Below are positions 32,892 through 44,466 of a stretch of 64,000 nucleotides of DNA, one piece after another (within the stretch, counting starts at the first letter, position 1; the number at the start of each line of letters is the position of its first letter). The stretch comes from Schistosoma haematobium. Lineage: Eukaryota; Platyhelminthes; Trematoda; Strigeidida; Schistosomatidae. The stretch lies in contig NW_026137052.1 in NCBI RefSeq assembly GCF_000699445.3, positions 1 to 64,000 on the forward strand, written 5' to 3'. Both the position numbers and the translations under genes were made by a program. Below the pieces are notes generated by a model. It saw only the letters and a program-made list of their open reading frames with translations. It ran no database searches and was not told the origin of the DNA.

Positions 32892-33770
32892 ATGTCGATT
32901 TCTTTCGAACAGTTGCGGTTAATATTACAGCACCAGCAGAAGATGTTTGCCTTGCAACAACAGCTATTTGTAACAGTTTTGGGCAGACTTTGCATTCAAG
33001 CAGAAAATAAGAAATCTATGTATCATGCAGATAATGGTGCAGTAATGGACATTTCAGAAGCATATCCTGTGCAGGATTCAAATCCCTCTATACCAGAAGG
33101 AAAACGTAATATTGGTAACGTGTCCAGCTCAGAGCAAGAAAATATTGTGCTAAATGCACATGAAGTTGTGACAATACCAGATGATCAGGAGCCAGATCCT
33201 GTAGATGATGCCCAGAGTCCAGAATCAAATGAAACACTACTGGTACTGTCTAGCTGCGAAAATAAACGTCAGCTCGAACAAAATTGTGGTCCACGTGCTA
33301 TTAGTCGAGAAAGCTATGGTGACTCGTATTCAGAAAATAACTGGAGCAACACGATGAACCAAATTGTACCAGATGTTACTCAAAATCACCGGAAGACAGA
33401 ATTTTATATTGAGTCAACTTATCCCATTTCTAATGACAGTGTGCCAGATATTGATTCTCAGAATAATGCATATGATTTTGATGAAACTTCTTATAACAAT
33501 GAGGGAAATATGTCAGCTGAGTCGAATGATGGCCAAAAATCTAATTTAATTCTGTTAGACGTTGACTTTCTTAATGACTCGTTATCTGCTAACGAGATTC
33601 ATAATGAATTTGAAAATAATGAACTCAGATCAAAGGTCGTTCATCATCATCTAGTCATTTTTAGTGGATTCTCCAGTCAATACAAGAAACATGGTTTAAA
33701 TAAAGTCCTACTAGTTGTAATTTGGAGCCATAAGGACCCAACATTATTTCGAGGAGGAGGAGAATGTTGA
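32892..33770 (+). CDS. Unit 19 copy of the 292-residue orphan ORF
   Basis: Protein identical to the unit 1 copy. Confidence 0.5.
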   Translation: MSISFEQLRLILQHQQKMFALQQQLFVTVLGRLCIQAENKKSMYHADNGAVMDISEAYPVQDSNPSIPEGKRNIGNVSSSEQENIVLNAHEVVTIPDDQEPDPVDDAQSPESNETLLVLSSCENKRQLEQNCGPRAISRESYGDSYSENNWSNTMNQIVPDVTQNHRKTEFYIESTYPISNDSVPDIDSQNNAYDFDETSYNNEGNMSAESNDGQKSNLILLDVDFLNDSLSANEIHNEFENNELRSKVVHHHLVIFSGFSSQYKKHGLNKVLLVVIWSHKDPTLFRGGGEC

Positions 33771-33848
33771 GGAATTTAAAGTCACATATAATTCTTTTTT
33801 TTTAATCAGAATCTAAAGTTGGAATTTTCAAAAAAAAAAAGGGGGAGG

Positions 33849-34358
33849 TGTTATATCCGAGTGGAGATTAAGTTACAGGTAACTTCCGAGGACTATTCAT
33901 GGACTAATATTCTTATTGTATAACTACTCAACAATTACACTATGTATATTTATATTCCTTTTATGATAAGCTTTATTTTGACCTATAATTTATTATTGTA
34001 CGATTTACGGTTCTTAAGTTATGTTCAGTTTATTAACTAATGCCTCCCACATTCACAGCCACTTTTTGGGCTTATTTGTGTACAAATATTATTTCCTATT
34101 TTATGGTACGTTGCGGTCTGTGTGATTGATATATAAACTAAGTATGCCTGAAATAAACGATCTGCTCTGATTCGGAAGCTGGTATCTTGTTCTGGACTCA
34201 AGTGGAAGGGCTCGTAGGACATAGGACCAATAAGGACACTAAACTGCCCACACCGGTTGAACGTCATTGGTTGGCCTAGTGTGAAGATTCGTATAAGTCG
34301 TATTCGGATTGGTCGATAGGTCGCGTGATAGCAAAACAAGACATCCAAGGTCATAACA
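33849..34358 (+). repeat. LTR 20
   Basis: 510 bp, returns to type A after four type B units but keeps the ggtcataac end. Two primer-site copies; period 1648. Confidence 0.95.
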
Positions 34359-34539
34359 ATTGGCGACGGGGATTTTGGCAAAAACAAAATAATTGGGAGA
34401 CGCAAGGTCATAACAATTGGCGACGGGGATTTTGGCAACAAAGAAATAATAATACGACAAGTGGCGACTCAGATTTTGGAAATAAATTAGCTGTATAATT
34501 GCCGGTGATTTTTGGAGCTAATATTATTGGCAAAAAATA

Positions 34540-35418
34540 ATGTCGATTTCTTTCGAACAGTTGCGGTTAATATTACAGCACCAGCAGAAGATGTTTGCCT
34601 TGCAACAACAGCTATTTGTAACAGTTTTGGGCAGACTTTGCATTCAAGCAGAAAATAAGAAATCTATGTATCATGCAGATAATGGTGCAGTAATGGACAT
34701 TTCAGAAGCATATCCTGTGCAGGATTCAAATCCCTCTATACCAGAAGGAAAACGTAATATTGGTAACGTGTCCAGCTCAGAGCAAGAAAATATTGTGCTA
34801 AATGCACATGAAGTTGTGACAATACCAGATGATCAGGAGCCAGATCCTGTAGATGATGCCCAGAGTCCAGAATCAAATGAAACACTACTGGTACTGTCTA
34901 GCTGCGAAAATAAACGTCAGCTCGAACAAAATTGTGGTCCACGTGCTATTAGTCGAGAAAGCTATGGTGACTCGTATTCAGAAAATAACTGGAGCAACAC
35001 GATGAACCAAATTGTACCAGATGTTACTCAAAATCACCGGAAGACAGAATTTTATATTGAGTCAACTTATCCCATTTCTAATGACAGTGTGCCAGATATT
35101 GATTCTCAGAATAATGCATATGATTTTGATGAAACTTCTTATAACAATGAGGGAAATATGTCAGCTGAGTCGAATGATGGCCAAAAATCTAATTTAATTC
35201 TGTTAGACGTTGACTTTCTTAATGACTCGTTATCTGCTAACGAGATTCATAATGAATTTGAAAATAATGAACTCAGATCAAAGGTCGTTCATCATCATCT
35301 AGTCATTTTTAGTGGATTCTCCAGTCAATACAAGAAACATGGTTTAAATAAAGTCCTACTAGTTGTAATTTGGAGCCATAAGGACCCAACATTATTTCGA
35401 GGAGGAGGAGAATGTTGA
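34540..35418 (+). CDS. Unit 20 copy of the 292-residue orphan ORF
   Basis: Protein identical to the unit 1 copy; leader ends aaaaaataatg. Confidence 0.5.
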   Translation: MSISFEQLRLILQHQQKMFALQQQLFVTVLGRLCIQAENKKSMYHADNGAVMDISEAYPVQDSNPSIPEGKRNIGNVSSSEQENIVLNAHEVVTIPDDQEPDPVDDAQSPESNETLLVLSSCENKRQLEQNCGPRAISRESYGDSYSENNWSNTMNQIVPDVTQNHRKTEFYIESTYPISNDSVPDIDSQNNAYDFDETSYNNEGNMSAESNDGQKSNLILLDVDFLNDSLSANEIHNEFENNELRSKVVHHHLVIFSGFSSQYKKHGLNKVLLVVIWSHKDPTLFRGGGEC

Positions 35419-35496
35419 GGAATTTAAAGTCACATATAATTCTTTTTTTTAATCAGAATCTAAAGTTGGAATTTTCAAAAAAAAAAAAAGGGGAGG

Positions 35497-36006
35497 TGTT
35501 ATATCCGAGTGGAGATTAAGTTACAGGTAACTTCCGAGGACTATTCATGGACTAATATTCTTATTGTATAACTACTCAACAATTACACTATGTATATTTA
35601 TATTCCTCTTATGATAAGCTTTATTTTGACCTATAATTTATTATTGTACGATTTACGGTTCTTAAGTTATGTTCAGTTTATTAACTACTGCCTCCCACAT
35701 TCACAGCCACTTTTTGGGCTTATTTGTGTACAAATATTATTTCCTATTTTATGGTACGTTGCGGTCTGTGTGATTGATATATAAACTAAGTATGCCTGAA
35801 ATAAACGATCTGCTCTGATTCGGAAGCTGGTATCTTGTTCTGGACTCAAGTGGAAGGGCTCGTAGGACATAGGACCAATAAGGACACTAAACTGCCCACA
35901 CCGGTTGAACGTCATTGGTTGGCCTAGTGTGAAGATTCGTATAAGTCGTATTCGGATTGGTCGATAGGTCGCGTGATAGCAAAACAAGACATCCAAGGTC
36001 ATAACA
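35497..36006 (+). repeat. LTR 21
   Basis: 510 bp, first of type C and first with C at 192. The base-192 change removes a stop and opens a chance 64-codon frame in the LTR. Period 1645. Confidence 0.95.
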
Positions 36007-36186
36007 ATTGGCGACGGGGATTTTGGCAAAAACAAAATAATTGGGAGACGCAAGGTCATAACAATTGGCGACGGGGATTTTGGCAACAAAGAAATAATAA
36101 TAACGACAAGTGGTGACTCAGATTTTGGAAATAAATTAGCTGTATAATTGCCGGTGATTTTTGGAGCTAATATTATTGGCAAAAAA

Positions 36187-37065
36187 ATGTCGATTTCTTT
36201 CGAACAGTTGCGGTTAATATTACAGCACCAGCAGAAGATGTTTGCCTTGCAACAACAGCTATTTGTAACAGTTTTGGGCAGACTTTGCATTCAAGCAGAA
36301 AATAAGAAATCTATGTATCATGCAGATAATGGTGCAGTAATGGACATTTCAGAAGCATATCCTGTGCAGGATTCAAATCCCTCTATACCAGAAGGAAAAC
36401 GTAATATTGGTAACGTGTCCAGCTCAGAGCAAGAAAATATTGTGCTAAATGCACATGAAGTTGTGACAATACCAGATGATCAGGAGCCAGATCCTGTAGA
36501 TGATGCCCAGAGTCCAGAATCAAATGAAACACTACTGGTACTGTCTAGCTGCGAAAATAAACGTCAGCTCGAACAAAATTGTGGTCCACGTGCTATTAGT
36601 CGAGAAAGCTATGGTGACTCGTATTCAGAAAATAACTGGAGCAACACGATGAACCAAATTGTACCAGATGTTACTCAAAATCACCGGAAGACAGAATTTT
36701 ATATTGAGTCAACTTATCCCATTTCTAATGACAGTGTGCCAGATATTGATTCTCAGAATAATGCATATGATTTTGATGAAACTTCTTATAACAATGAGGG
36801 AAATATGTCAGCTGAGTCGAATGATGGCCAAAAATCTAATTTAATTCTGTTAGACGTTGACTTTCTTAATGACTCGTTATCTGCTAACGAGATTCATAAT
36901 GAATTTGAAAATAATGAACTCAGATCAAAGGTCGTTCATCATCATCTAGTCATTTTTAGTGGATTCTCCAGTCAATACAAGAAACATGGTTTAAATAAAG
37001 TCCTACTAGTTGTAATTTGGAGCCATAAGGACCCAACATTATTTCGAGGAGGAGGAGAATGTTGA
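36187..37065 (+). CDS. Unit 21 copy of the 292-residue orphan ORF
   Basis: Protein identical to the unit 1 copy. Confidence 0.5.
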   Translation: MSISFEQLRLILQHQQKMFALQQQLFVTVLGRLCIQAENKKSMYHADNGAVMDISEAYPVQDSNPSIPEGKRNIGNVSSSEQENIVLNAHEVVTIPDDQEPDPVDDAQSPESNETLLVLSSCENKRQLEQNCGPRAISRESYGDSYSENNWSNTMNQIVPDVTQNHRKTEFYIESTYPISNDSVPDIDSQNNAYDFDETSYNNEGNMSAESNDGQKSNLILLDVDFLNDSLSANEIHNEFENNELRSKVVHHHLVIFSGFSSQYKKHGLNKVLLVVIWSHKDPTLFRGGGEC

Positions 37066-37141
37066 GGAATTTAAAGTCACATATAATTCTTTTTTTTAAT
37101 CAGAATCTAAAGTTGGAATTTTCAAAAAAAAAAAGGGGAGG

Positions 37142-37651
37142 TGTTATATCCGAGTGGAGATTAAGTTACAGGTAACTTCCGAGGACTATTCATGGACTAA
37201 TATTCTTATTGTATAACTACTCAACAATTACACTATGTATATTTATATTCCTCTTATGATAAGCTTTATTTTGACCTATAATTTATTATTGTACGATTTA
37301 CGGTTCTTAAGTTATGTTCAGTTTATTAACTACTGCCTCCCACATTCACAGCCACTTTTTGGGCTTATTTGTGTACAAATATTATTTCCTATTTTATGGT
37401 ACGTTGCGGTCTGTGTGATTGATATATAAACTAAGTATGCCTGAAATAAACGATCTGCTCTGATTCGGAAGCTGGTATCTTGTTCTGGACTCAAGTGGAA
37501 GGGCTCGTAGGACATAGGACCAATAAGGACACTAAACTGCCCACACCGGTTGAACGTCATTGGTTGGCCTAGTGTGAAGATTCGTATAAGTCGTATTCGG
37601 ATTGGTCGATAGGTCGCGTGATAGCAAAACAAGACATCCAAGGTCATAACA
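37142..37651 (+). repeat. LTR 22
   Basis: 510 bp, type C; C at 192. Two primer-site copies; period 1644. Confidence 0.95.
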
Positions 37652-37830
37652 ATTGGCGACGGGGATTTTGGCAAAAACAAAATAATTGGGAGACGCAAGG
37701 TCATAACAATTGGCGACGGGGATTTTGGCAACAAAGAAATAATAATAATACAAGTGGTGACTCAGATTTTGGAAATAAATTAGCTGTATAATTGCCGGTG
37801 ATTTTTGGAGCTAATATTATTGGCAAAAAA

Positions 37831-38709
37831 ATGTCGATTTCTTTCGAACAGTTGCGGTTAATATTACAGCACCAGCAGAAGATGTTTGCCTTGCAACAAC
37901 AGCTATTTGTAACAGTTTTGGGCAGACTTTGCATTCAAGCAGAAAATAAGAAATCTATGTATCATGCAGATAATGGTGCAGTAATGGACATTTCAGAAGC
38001 ATATCCTGTGCAGGATTCAAATCCCTCTATACCAGAAGGAAAACGTAATATTGGTAACGTGTCCAGCTCAGAGCAAGAAAATATTGTGCTAAATGCACAT
38101 GAAGTTGTGACAATACCAGATGATCAGGAGCCAGATCCTGTAGATGATGCCCAGAGTCCAGAATCAAATGAAACACTACTGGTACTGTCTAGCTGCGAAA
38201 ATAAACGTCAGCTCGAACAAAATTGTGGTCCACGTGCTATTAGTCGAGAAAGCTATGGTGACTCGTATTCAGAAAATAACTGGAGCAACACGATGAACCA
38301 AATTGTACCAGATGTTACTCAAAATCACCGGAAGACAGAATTTTATATTGAGTCAACTTATCCCATTTCTAATGACAGTGTGCCAGATATTGATTCTCAG
38401 AATAATGCATATGATTTTGATGAAACTTCTTATAACAATGAGGGAAATATGTCAGCTGAGTCGAATGATGGCCAAAAATCTAATTTAATTCTGTTAGACG
38501 TTGACTTTCTTAATGACTCGTTATCTGCTAACGAGATTCATAATGAATTTGAAAATAATGAACTCAGATCAAAGGTCGTTCATCATCATCTAGTCATTTT
38601 TAGTGGATTCTCCAGTCAATACAAGAAACATGGTTTAAATAAAGTCCTACTAGTTGTAATTTGGAGCCATAAGGACCCAACATTATTTCGAGGAGGAGGA
38701 GAATGTTGA
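37831..38709 (+). CDS. Unit 22 copy of the 292-residue orphan ORF
   Basis: Protein identical to the unit 1 copy. Confidence 0.5.
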   Translation: MSISFEQLRLILQHQQKMFALQQQLFVTVLGRLCIQAENKKSMYHADNGAVMDISEAYPVQDSNPSIPEGKRNIGNVSSSEQENIVLNAHEVVTIPDDQEPDPVDDAQSPESNETLLVLSSCENKRQLEQNCGPRAISRESYGDSYSENNWSNTMNQIVPDVTQNHRKTEFYIESTYPISNDSVPDIDSQNNAYDFDETSYNNEGNMSAESNDGQKSNLILLDVDFLNDSLSANEIHNEFENNELRSKVVHHHLVIFSGFSSQYKKHGLNKVLLVVIWSHKDPTLFRGGGEC

Positions 38710-38785
38710 GGAATTTAAAGTCACATATAATTCTTTTTTTTAATCAGAATCTAAAGTTGGAATTTTCAAAAAAAAAAAGGGGAGG

Positions 38786-39295
38786 TGTTATATCCGAGTG
38801 GAGATTAAGTTACAGGTAACTTCCGAGGACTATTCATGGACTAATATTCTTATTGTATAACTACTCAACAATTACACTATGTATATTTATATTCCTCTTA
38901 TGACAAGCTTTATTTTGACCTATAATTTATTATTGTACGATTTACGGTTCTTAAGTTATGTTCAGTTTATTAACTACTGCCTCCCACATTCACAGCCACT
39001 TTTTGGGCTTATTTGTGTACAAATATTATTTCCTATTTTATGGTACGTTGCGGTCTGTGTGATTGATATATAAACTAAGTATGCCTGAAATAAACGATCT
39101 GCTCTGATTCGGAAGCTGGTATCTTGTTCTGGACTCAAGTGGAAGGGCTCGTAGGACATAGGACCAATAAGGACACTAAACTGCCCACACCGGTTGAACG
39201 TCATTGGTTGGCCTAGTGTGAAGATTCGTATAAGTCGTATTCGGATTGGTCGATAGGTCGCGTGATAGCAAAACAAGACATCCAAGGTCATAACA
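38786..39295 (+). repeat. LTR 23
   Basis: 510 bp, first of type D; A at 133; C at 192. Two primer-site copies; period 1644. Confidence 0.95.
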
Positions 39296-39475
39296 ATTGG
39301 CGACGGGGATTTTGGCAAAAACAAAATAATTGGGAGACGCAAGGTCATAACAATTGGCGACGGGGATTTTGGCAACAAAGAAATAATAATAATACAAGTG
39401 GTGACTCAGATTTTGGAAATAAATTAGCTGTATAATTGCCGGTGATTTTTGGAGCTAATATTATTGGCAAAAAAA

Positions 39476-40354
39476 ATGTCGATTTCTTTCGAACAGTTGC
39501 GGTTAATATTACAGCACCAGCAGAAGATGTTTGCCTTGCAACAACAGCTATTTGTAACAGTTTTGGGCAGACTTTGCATTCAAGCAGAAAATAAGAAATC
39601 TATGTATCATGCAGATAATGGTGCAGTAATGGACATTTCAGAAGCATATCCTGTGCAGGATTCAAATCCCTCTATACCAGAAGGAAAACGTAATATTGGT
39701 AACGTGTCCAGCTCAGAGCAAGAAAATATTGTGCTAAATGCACATGAAGTTGTGACAATACCAGATGATCAGGAGCCAGATCCTGTAGATGATGCCCAGA
39801 GTCCAGAATCAAATGAAACACTACTGGTACTGTCTAGCTGCGAAAATAAACGTCAGCTCGAACAAAATTGTGGTCCACGTGCTATTAGTCGAGAAAGCTA
39901 TGGTGACTCGTATTCAGAAAATAACTGGAGCAACACGATGAACCAAATTGTACCAGATGTTACTCAAAATCACCGGAAGACAGAATTTTATATTGAGTCA
40001 ACTTATCCCATTTCTAATGACAGTGTGCCAGATATTGATTCTCAGAATAATGCATATGATTTTGATGAAACTTCTTATAACAATGAGGGAAATATGTCAG
40101 CTGAGTCGAATGATGGCCAAAAATCTAATTTAATTCTGTTAGACGTTGACTTTCTTAATGACTCGTTATCTGCTAACGAGATTCATAATGAATTTGAAAA
40201 TAATGAACTCAGATCAAAGGTCGTTCATCATCATCTAGTCATTTTTAGTGGATTCTCCAGTCAATACAAGAAACATGGTTTAAATAAAGTCCTACTAGTT
40301 GTAATTTGGAGCCATAAGGACCCAACATTATTTCGAGGAGGAGGAGAATGTTGA
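39476..40354 (+). CDS. Unit 23 copy of the 292-residue orphan ORF
   Basis: Protein identical to the unit 1 copy. Confidence 0.5.
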   Translation: MSISFEQLRLILQHQQKMFALQQQLFVTVLGRLCIQAENKKSMYHADNGAVMDISEAYPVQDSNPSIPEGKRNIGNVSSSEQENIVLNAHEVVTIPDDQEPDPVDDAQSPESNETLLVLSSCENKRQLEQNCGPRAISRESYGDSYSENNWSNTMNQIVPDVTQNHRKTEFYIESTYPISNDSVPDIDSQNNAYDFDETSYNNEGNMSAESNDGQKSNLILLDVDFLNDSLSANEIHNEFENNELRSKVVHHHLVIFSGFSSQYKKHGLNKVLLVVIWSHKDPTLFRGGGEC

Positions 40355-40429
40355 GGAATTTAAAGTCACATATAATTCTTTTTTTTTAATCAGAATCTAA
40401 AGTTGGAATTTTCAAAAAAAAAAGGGAGG

Positions 40430-40939
40430 TGTTATATCCGAGTGGAGATTAAGTTACAGGTAACTTCCGAGGACTATTCATGGACTAATATTCTTATTGT
40501 ATAACTACTCAACAATTACACTATGTATATTTATATTCCTCTTATGATAAGCTTTATTTTGACCTATAATTTATTATTGTACGATTTACGGTTCTTAAGT
40601 TATGTTCAGTTTATTAACTACTGCCTCCCACATTCACAGCCACTTTTTGGGCTTATTTGTGTACAAATATTATTTCCTATTTTATGGTACGTTGCGGTCT
40701 GTGTGATTGATATATAAACTAAGTATGCCTGAAATAAACGATCTGCTCTGATTCGGAAGCTGGTATCTTGTTCTGGACTCAAGTGGAAGGGCTCGTAGGA
40801 CATAGGACCAATAAGGACACTAAACTGCCCACACCGGTTGAACGTCATTGGTTGGCCTAGTGTGAAGATTCGTATAAGTCGTATTCGGATTGGTCGATAG
40901 GTCGCGTGATAGCAAAACAAGACATCCAAGGTCATAACA
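40430..40939 (+). repeat. LTR 24
   Basis: 510 bp, reverts to type C. Preceded by a polypurine tract with only three G (GGGAGG). Followed by three primer-site copies, the first a 54-bp version with its own deletions; period 1701. Confidence 0.95.
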
Positions 40940-41174
40940 ATTGGCGACGGGGATTTTGGCAAACAAAATAATTGGGAGACGCAGGTCATAACAATTGGCG
41001 ACGGGGATTTTGGCAAAAACAAAATAATTGGGAGACGCAAGGTCATAACAATTGGCGACGGGGATTTTGGCAACAAAGAAATAATAATAATACAAGTGGT
41101 GACTCAGATTTTGGAAATAAATTAGCTGTATAATTGCCGGTGATTTTTGGAGCTAATATTATTGGCAAAAAATA

Positions 41175-42053
41175 ATGTCGATTTCTTTCGAACAGTTGCG
41201 GTTAATATTACAGCACCAGCAGAAGATGTTTGCCTTGCAACAACAGCTATTTGTAACAGTTTTGGGCAGACTTTGCATTCAAGCAGAAAATAAGAAATCT
41301 ATGTATCATGCAGATAATGGTGCAGTAATGGACATTTCAGAAGCATATCCTGTGCAGGATTCAAATCCCTCTATACCAGAAGGAAAACGTAATATTGGTA
41401 ACGTGTCCAGCTCAGAGCAAGAAAATATTGTGCTAAATGCACATGAAGTTGTGACAATACCAGATGATCAGGAGCCAGATCCTGTAGATGATGCCCAGAG
41501 TCCAGAATCAAATGAAACACTACTGGTACTGTCTAGCTGCGAAAATAAACGTCAGCTCGAACAAAATTGTGGTCCACGTGCTATTAGTCGAGAAAGCTAT
41601 GGTGACTCGTATTCAGAAAATAACTGGAGCAACACGATGAACCAAATTGTACCAGATGTTACTCAAAATCACCGGAAGACAGAATTTTATATTGAGTCAA
41701 CTTATCCCATTTCTAATGACAGTGTGCCAGATATTGATTCTCAGAATAATGCATATGATTTTGATGAAACTTCTTATAACAATGAGGGAAATATGTCAGC
41801 TGAGTCGAATGATGGCCAAAAATCTAATTTAATTCTGTTAGACGTTGACTTTCTTAATGACTCGTTATCTGCTAACGAGATTCATAATGAATTTGAAAAT
41901 AATGAACTCAGATCAAAGGTCGTTCATCATCATCTAGTCATTTTTAGTGGATTCTCCAGTCAATACAAGAAACATGGTTTAAATAAAGTCCTACTAGTTG
42001 TAATTTGGAGCCATAAGGACCCAACATTATTTCGAGGAGGAGGAGAATGTTGA
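41175..42053 (+). CDS. Unit 24 copy of the 292-residue orphan ORF
   Basis: Protein identical to the unit 1 copy. Just downstream, catatgatt replaces catataatt. Confidence 0.5.
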   Translation: MSISFEQLRLILQHQQKMFALQQQLFVTVLGRLCIQAENKKSMYHADNGAVMDISEAYPVQDSNPSIPEGKRNIGNVSSSEQENIVLNAHEVVTIPDDQEPDPVDDAQSPESNETLLVLSSCENKRQLEQNCGPRAISRESYGDSYSENNWSNTMNQIVPDVTQNHRKTEFYIESTYPISNDSVPDIDSQNNAYDFDETSYNNEGNMSAESNDGQKSNLILLDVDFLNDSLSANEIHNEFENNELRSKVVHHHLVIFSGFSSQYKKHGLNKVLLVVIWSHKDPTLFRGGGEC

Positions 42054-42130
42054 GGAATTTAAAGTCACATATGATTCTTTTTTTTAATCAGAATCTAAAG
42101 TTGGAATTTTCAAAAAAAAAAAGGGGGAGG

Positions 42131-42640
42131 TGTTATATCCGAGTGGAGATTAAGTTACAGGTAACTTCCGAGGACTATTCATGGACTAATATTCTTATTG
42201 TATAACTACTCAACAATTACACTATGTATATTTATATTCCTCTTATGACAAGCTTTATTTTGGCCTATAATTTATTATTGTACGATTTACGGTTCTTAAG
42301 TTATGTTCAGTTTATTAACTACTGCCTCCCACATTCACAGCCACTTTTTGGGCTTATTTGTGTACAAATATTATTTCCTATTTTATGGTACGTTGCGGTC
42401 TGTGTGATTGATATATAAACTAAGTATGCCTGAAATAAACGATCTGCTCTGATTCGGAAGCTGGTATCTTGTTCTGGACTCAAGTGGAAGGGCTCGTAGG
42501 ACATAGGACCAATAAGGACACTAAACTGCCCACACCGGTTGAACGTCATTGGTTGGCCTAGTGTGAAGATTCGTATAAGTCGTATTCGGATTGGTCGATA
42601 GGTCGCGTGATAGCAAAACAAGACATCCAAGGTCATAACA
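42131..42640 (+). repeat. LTR 25
   Basis: 510 bp, type D, first with G at 133. Two primer-site copies; period 1647. Confidence 0.95.
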
Positions 42641-42820
42641 ATTGGCGACGGGGATTTTGGCAAAAACAAAATAATTGGGAGACGCAAGGTCATAACAATT
42701 GGCGACGGGGATTTTGGCAACAAAGAAATAATAATAATACAAGTGGTGACTCAGATTTTGGAAATAAATTAGCTGTATAATTGCCGGTGATTTTTGGAGC
42801 TAATATTATTGGCAAAAAAA

Positions 42821-43699
42821 ATGTCGATTTCTTTCGAACAGTTGCGGTTAATATTACAGCACCAGCAGAAGATGTTTGCCTTGCAACAACAGCTATTTGT
42901 AACAGTTTTGGGCAGACTTTGCATTCAAGCAGAAAATAAGAAATCTATGTATCATGCAGATAATGGTGCAGTAATGGACATTTCAGAAGCATATCCTGTG
43001 CAGGATTCAAATCCCTCTATACCAGAAGGAAAACGTAATATTGGTAACGTGTCCAGCTCAGAGCAAGAAAATATTGTGCTAAATGCACATGAAGTTGTGA
43101 CAATACCAGATGATCAGGAGCCAGATCCTGTAGATGATGCCCAGAGTCCAGAATCAAATGAAACACTACTGGTACTGTCTAGCTGCGAAAATAAACGTCA
43201 GCTCGAACAAAATTGTGGTCCACGTGCTATTAGTCGAGAAAGCTATGGTGACTCGTATTCAGAAAATAACTGGAGCAACACGATGAACCAAATTGTACCA
43301 GATGTTACTCAAAATCACCGGAAGACAGAATTTTATATTGAGTCAACTTATCCCATTTCTAATGACAGTGTGCCAGATATTGATTCTCAGAATAATGCAT
43401 ATGATTTTGATGAAACTTCTTATAACAATGAGGGAAATATGTCAGCTGAGTCGAATGATGGCCAAAAATCTAATTTAATTCTGTTAGACGTTGACTTTCT
43501 TAATGACTCGTTATCTGCTAACGAGATTCATAATGAATTTGAAAATAATGAACTCAGATCAAAGGTCGTTCATCATCATCTAGTCATTTTTAGTGGATTC
43601 TCCAGTCAATACAAGAAACATGGTTTAAATAAAGTCCTACTAGTTGTAATTTGGAGCCATAAGGACCCAACATTATTTCGAGGAGGAGGAGAATGTTGA
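42821..43699 (+). CDS. Unit 25 copy of the 292-residue orphan ORF
   Basis: Protein identical to the unit 1 copy. Confidence 0.5.
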   Translation: MSISFEQLRLILQHQQKMFALQQQLFVTVLGRLCIQAENKKSMYHADNGAVMDISEAYPVQDSNPSIPEGKRNIGNVSSSEQENIVLNAHEVVTIPDDQEPDPVDDAQSPESNETLLVLSSCENKRQLEQNCGPRAISRESYGDSYSENNWSNTMNQIVPDVTQNHRKTEFYIESTYPISNDSVPDIDSQNNAYDFDETSYNNEGNMSAESNDGQKSNLILLDVDFLNDSLSANEIHNEFENNELRSKVVHHHLVIFSGFSSQYKKHGLNKVLLVVIWSHKDPTLFRGGGEC

Positions 43700-43777
43700 G
43701 GAATTTAAAGTCACATATAATTCTTTTTTTTAATCAGAATCTAAAGTTGGAATTTTCAAAAAAAAAAAAGGGGGAGG

Positions 43778-44287
43778 TGTTATATCCGAGTGGAGATTAA
43801 GTTACAGGTAACTTCCGAGGACTATTCATGGACTAATATTCTTATTGTATAACTACTCAACAATTACACTATGTATATTTATATTCCTCTTATGACAAGC
43901 TTTATTTTGACCTATAATTTATTATTGTACGATTTACGGTTCTTAAGTTATGTTCAGTTTATTAACTACTGCCTCCCACATTCACAGCCACTTTTTGGGC
44001 TTATTTGTGTACAAATATTATTTCCTATTTTATGGTACGTTGCGGTCTGTGTGATTGATATATAAACTAAGTATGCCTGAAATAAACGATCTGCTCTGAT
44101 TCGGAAGCTGGTATCTTGTTCTGGACTCAAGTGGAAGGGCTCGTAGGACATAGGACCAATAAGGACACTAAACTGCCCACACCGGTTGAACGTCATTGGT
44201 TGGCCTAGTGTGAAGATTCGTATAAGTCGTATTCGGATTGGTCGATAGGTCGCGTGATAGCAAAACAAGACATCCAAGGTCATAACA
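43778..44287 (+). repeat. LTR 26
   Basis: 510 bp, type D, back to A at 133. Two primer-site copies; period 1644. Confidence 0.95.
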
Positions 44288-44466
44288 ATTGGCGACGGGG
44301 ATTTTGGCAAAAACAAAATAATTGGGAGACGCAAGGTCATAACAATTGGCGACGGGGATTTTGGCAACAAAGAAATAATAATAATACAAGTGGTGACTCA
44401 GATTTTGGAAATAAATTAGCTGTATAATTGCCGGTGATTTTTGGAGCTAATATTATTGGCAAAAAA

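Noticed and set aside
35590..35784. A hydrophobic 64-codon frame inside LTRs 21-38
   Set aside because: It opens only because of the single base change at LTR position 192 and lies upstream of the TATA box; no sign of coding function.
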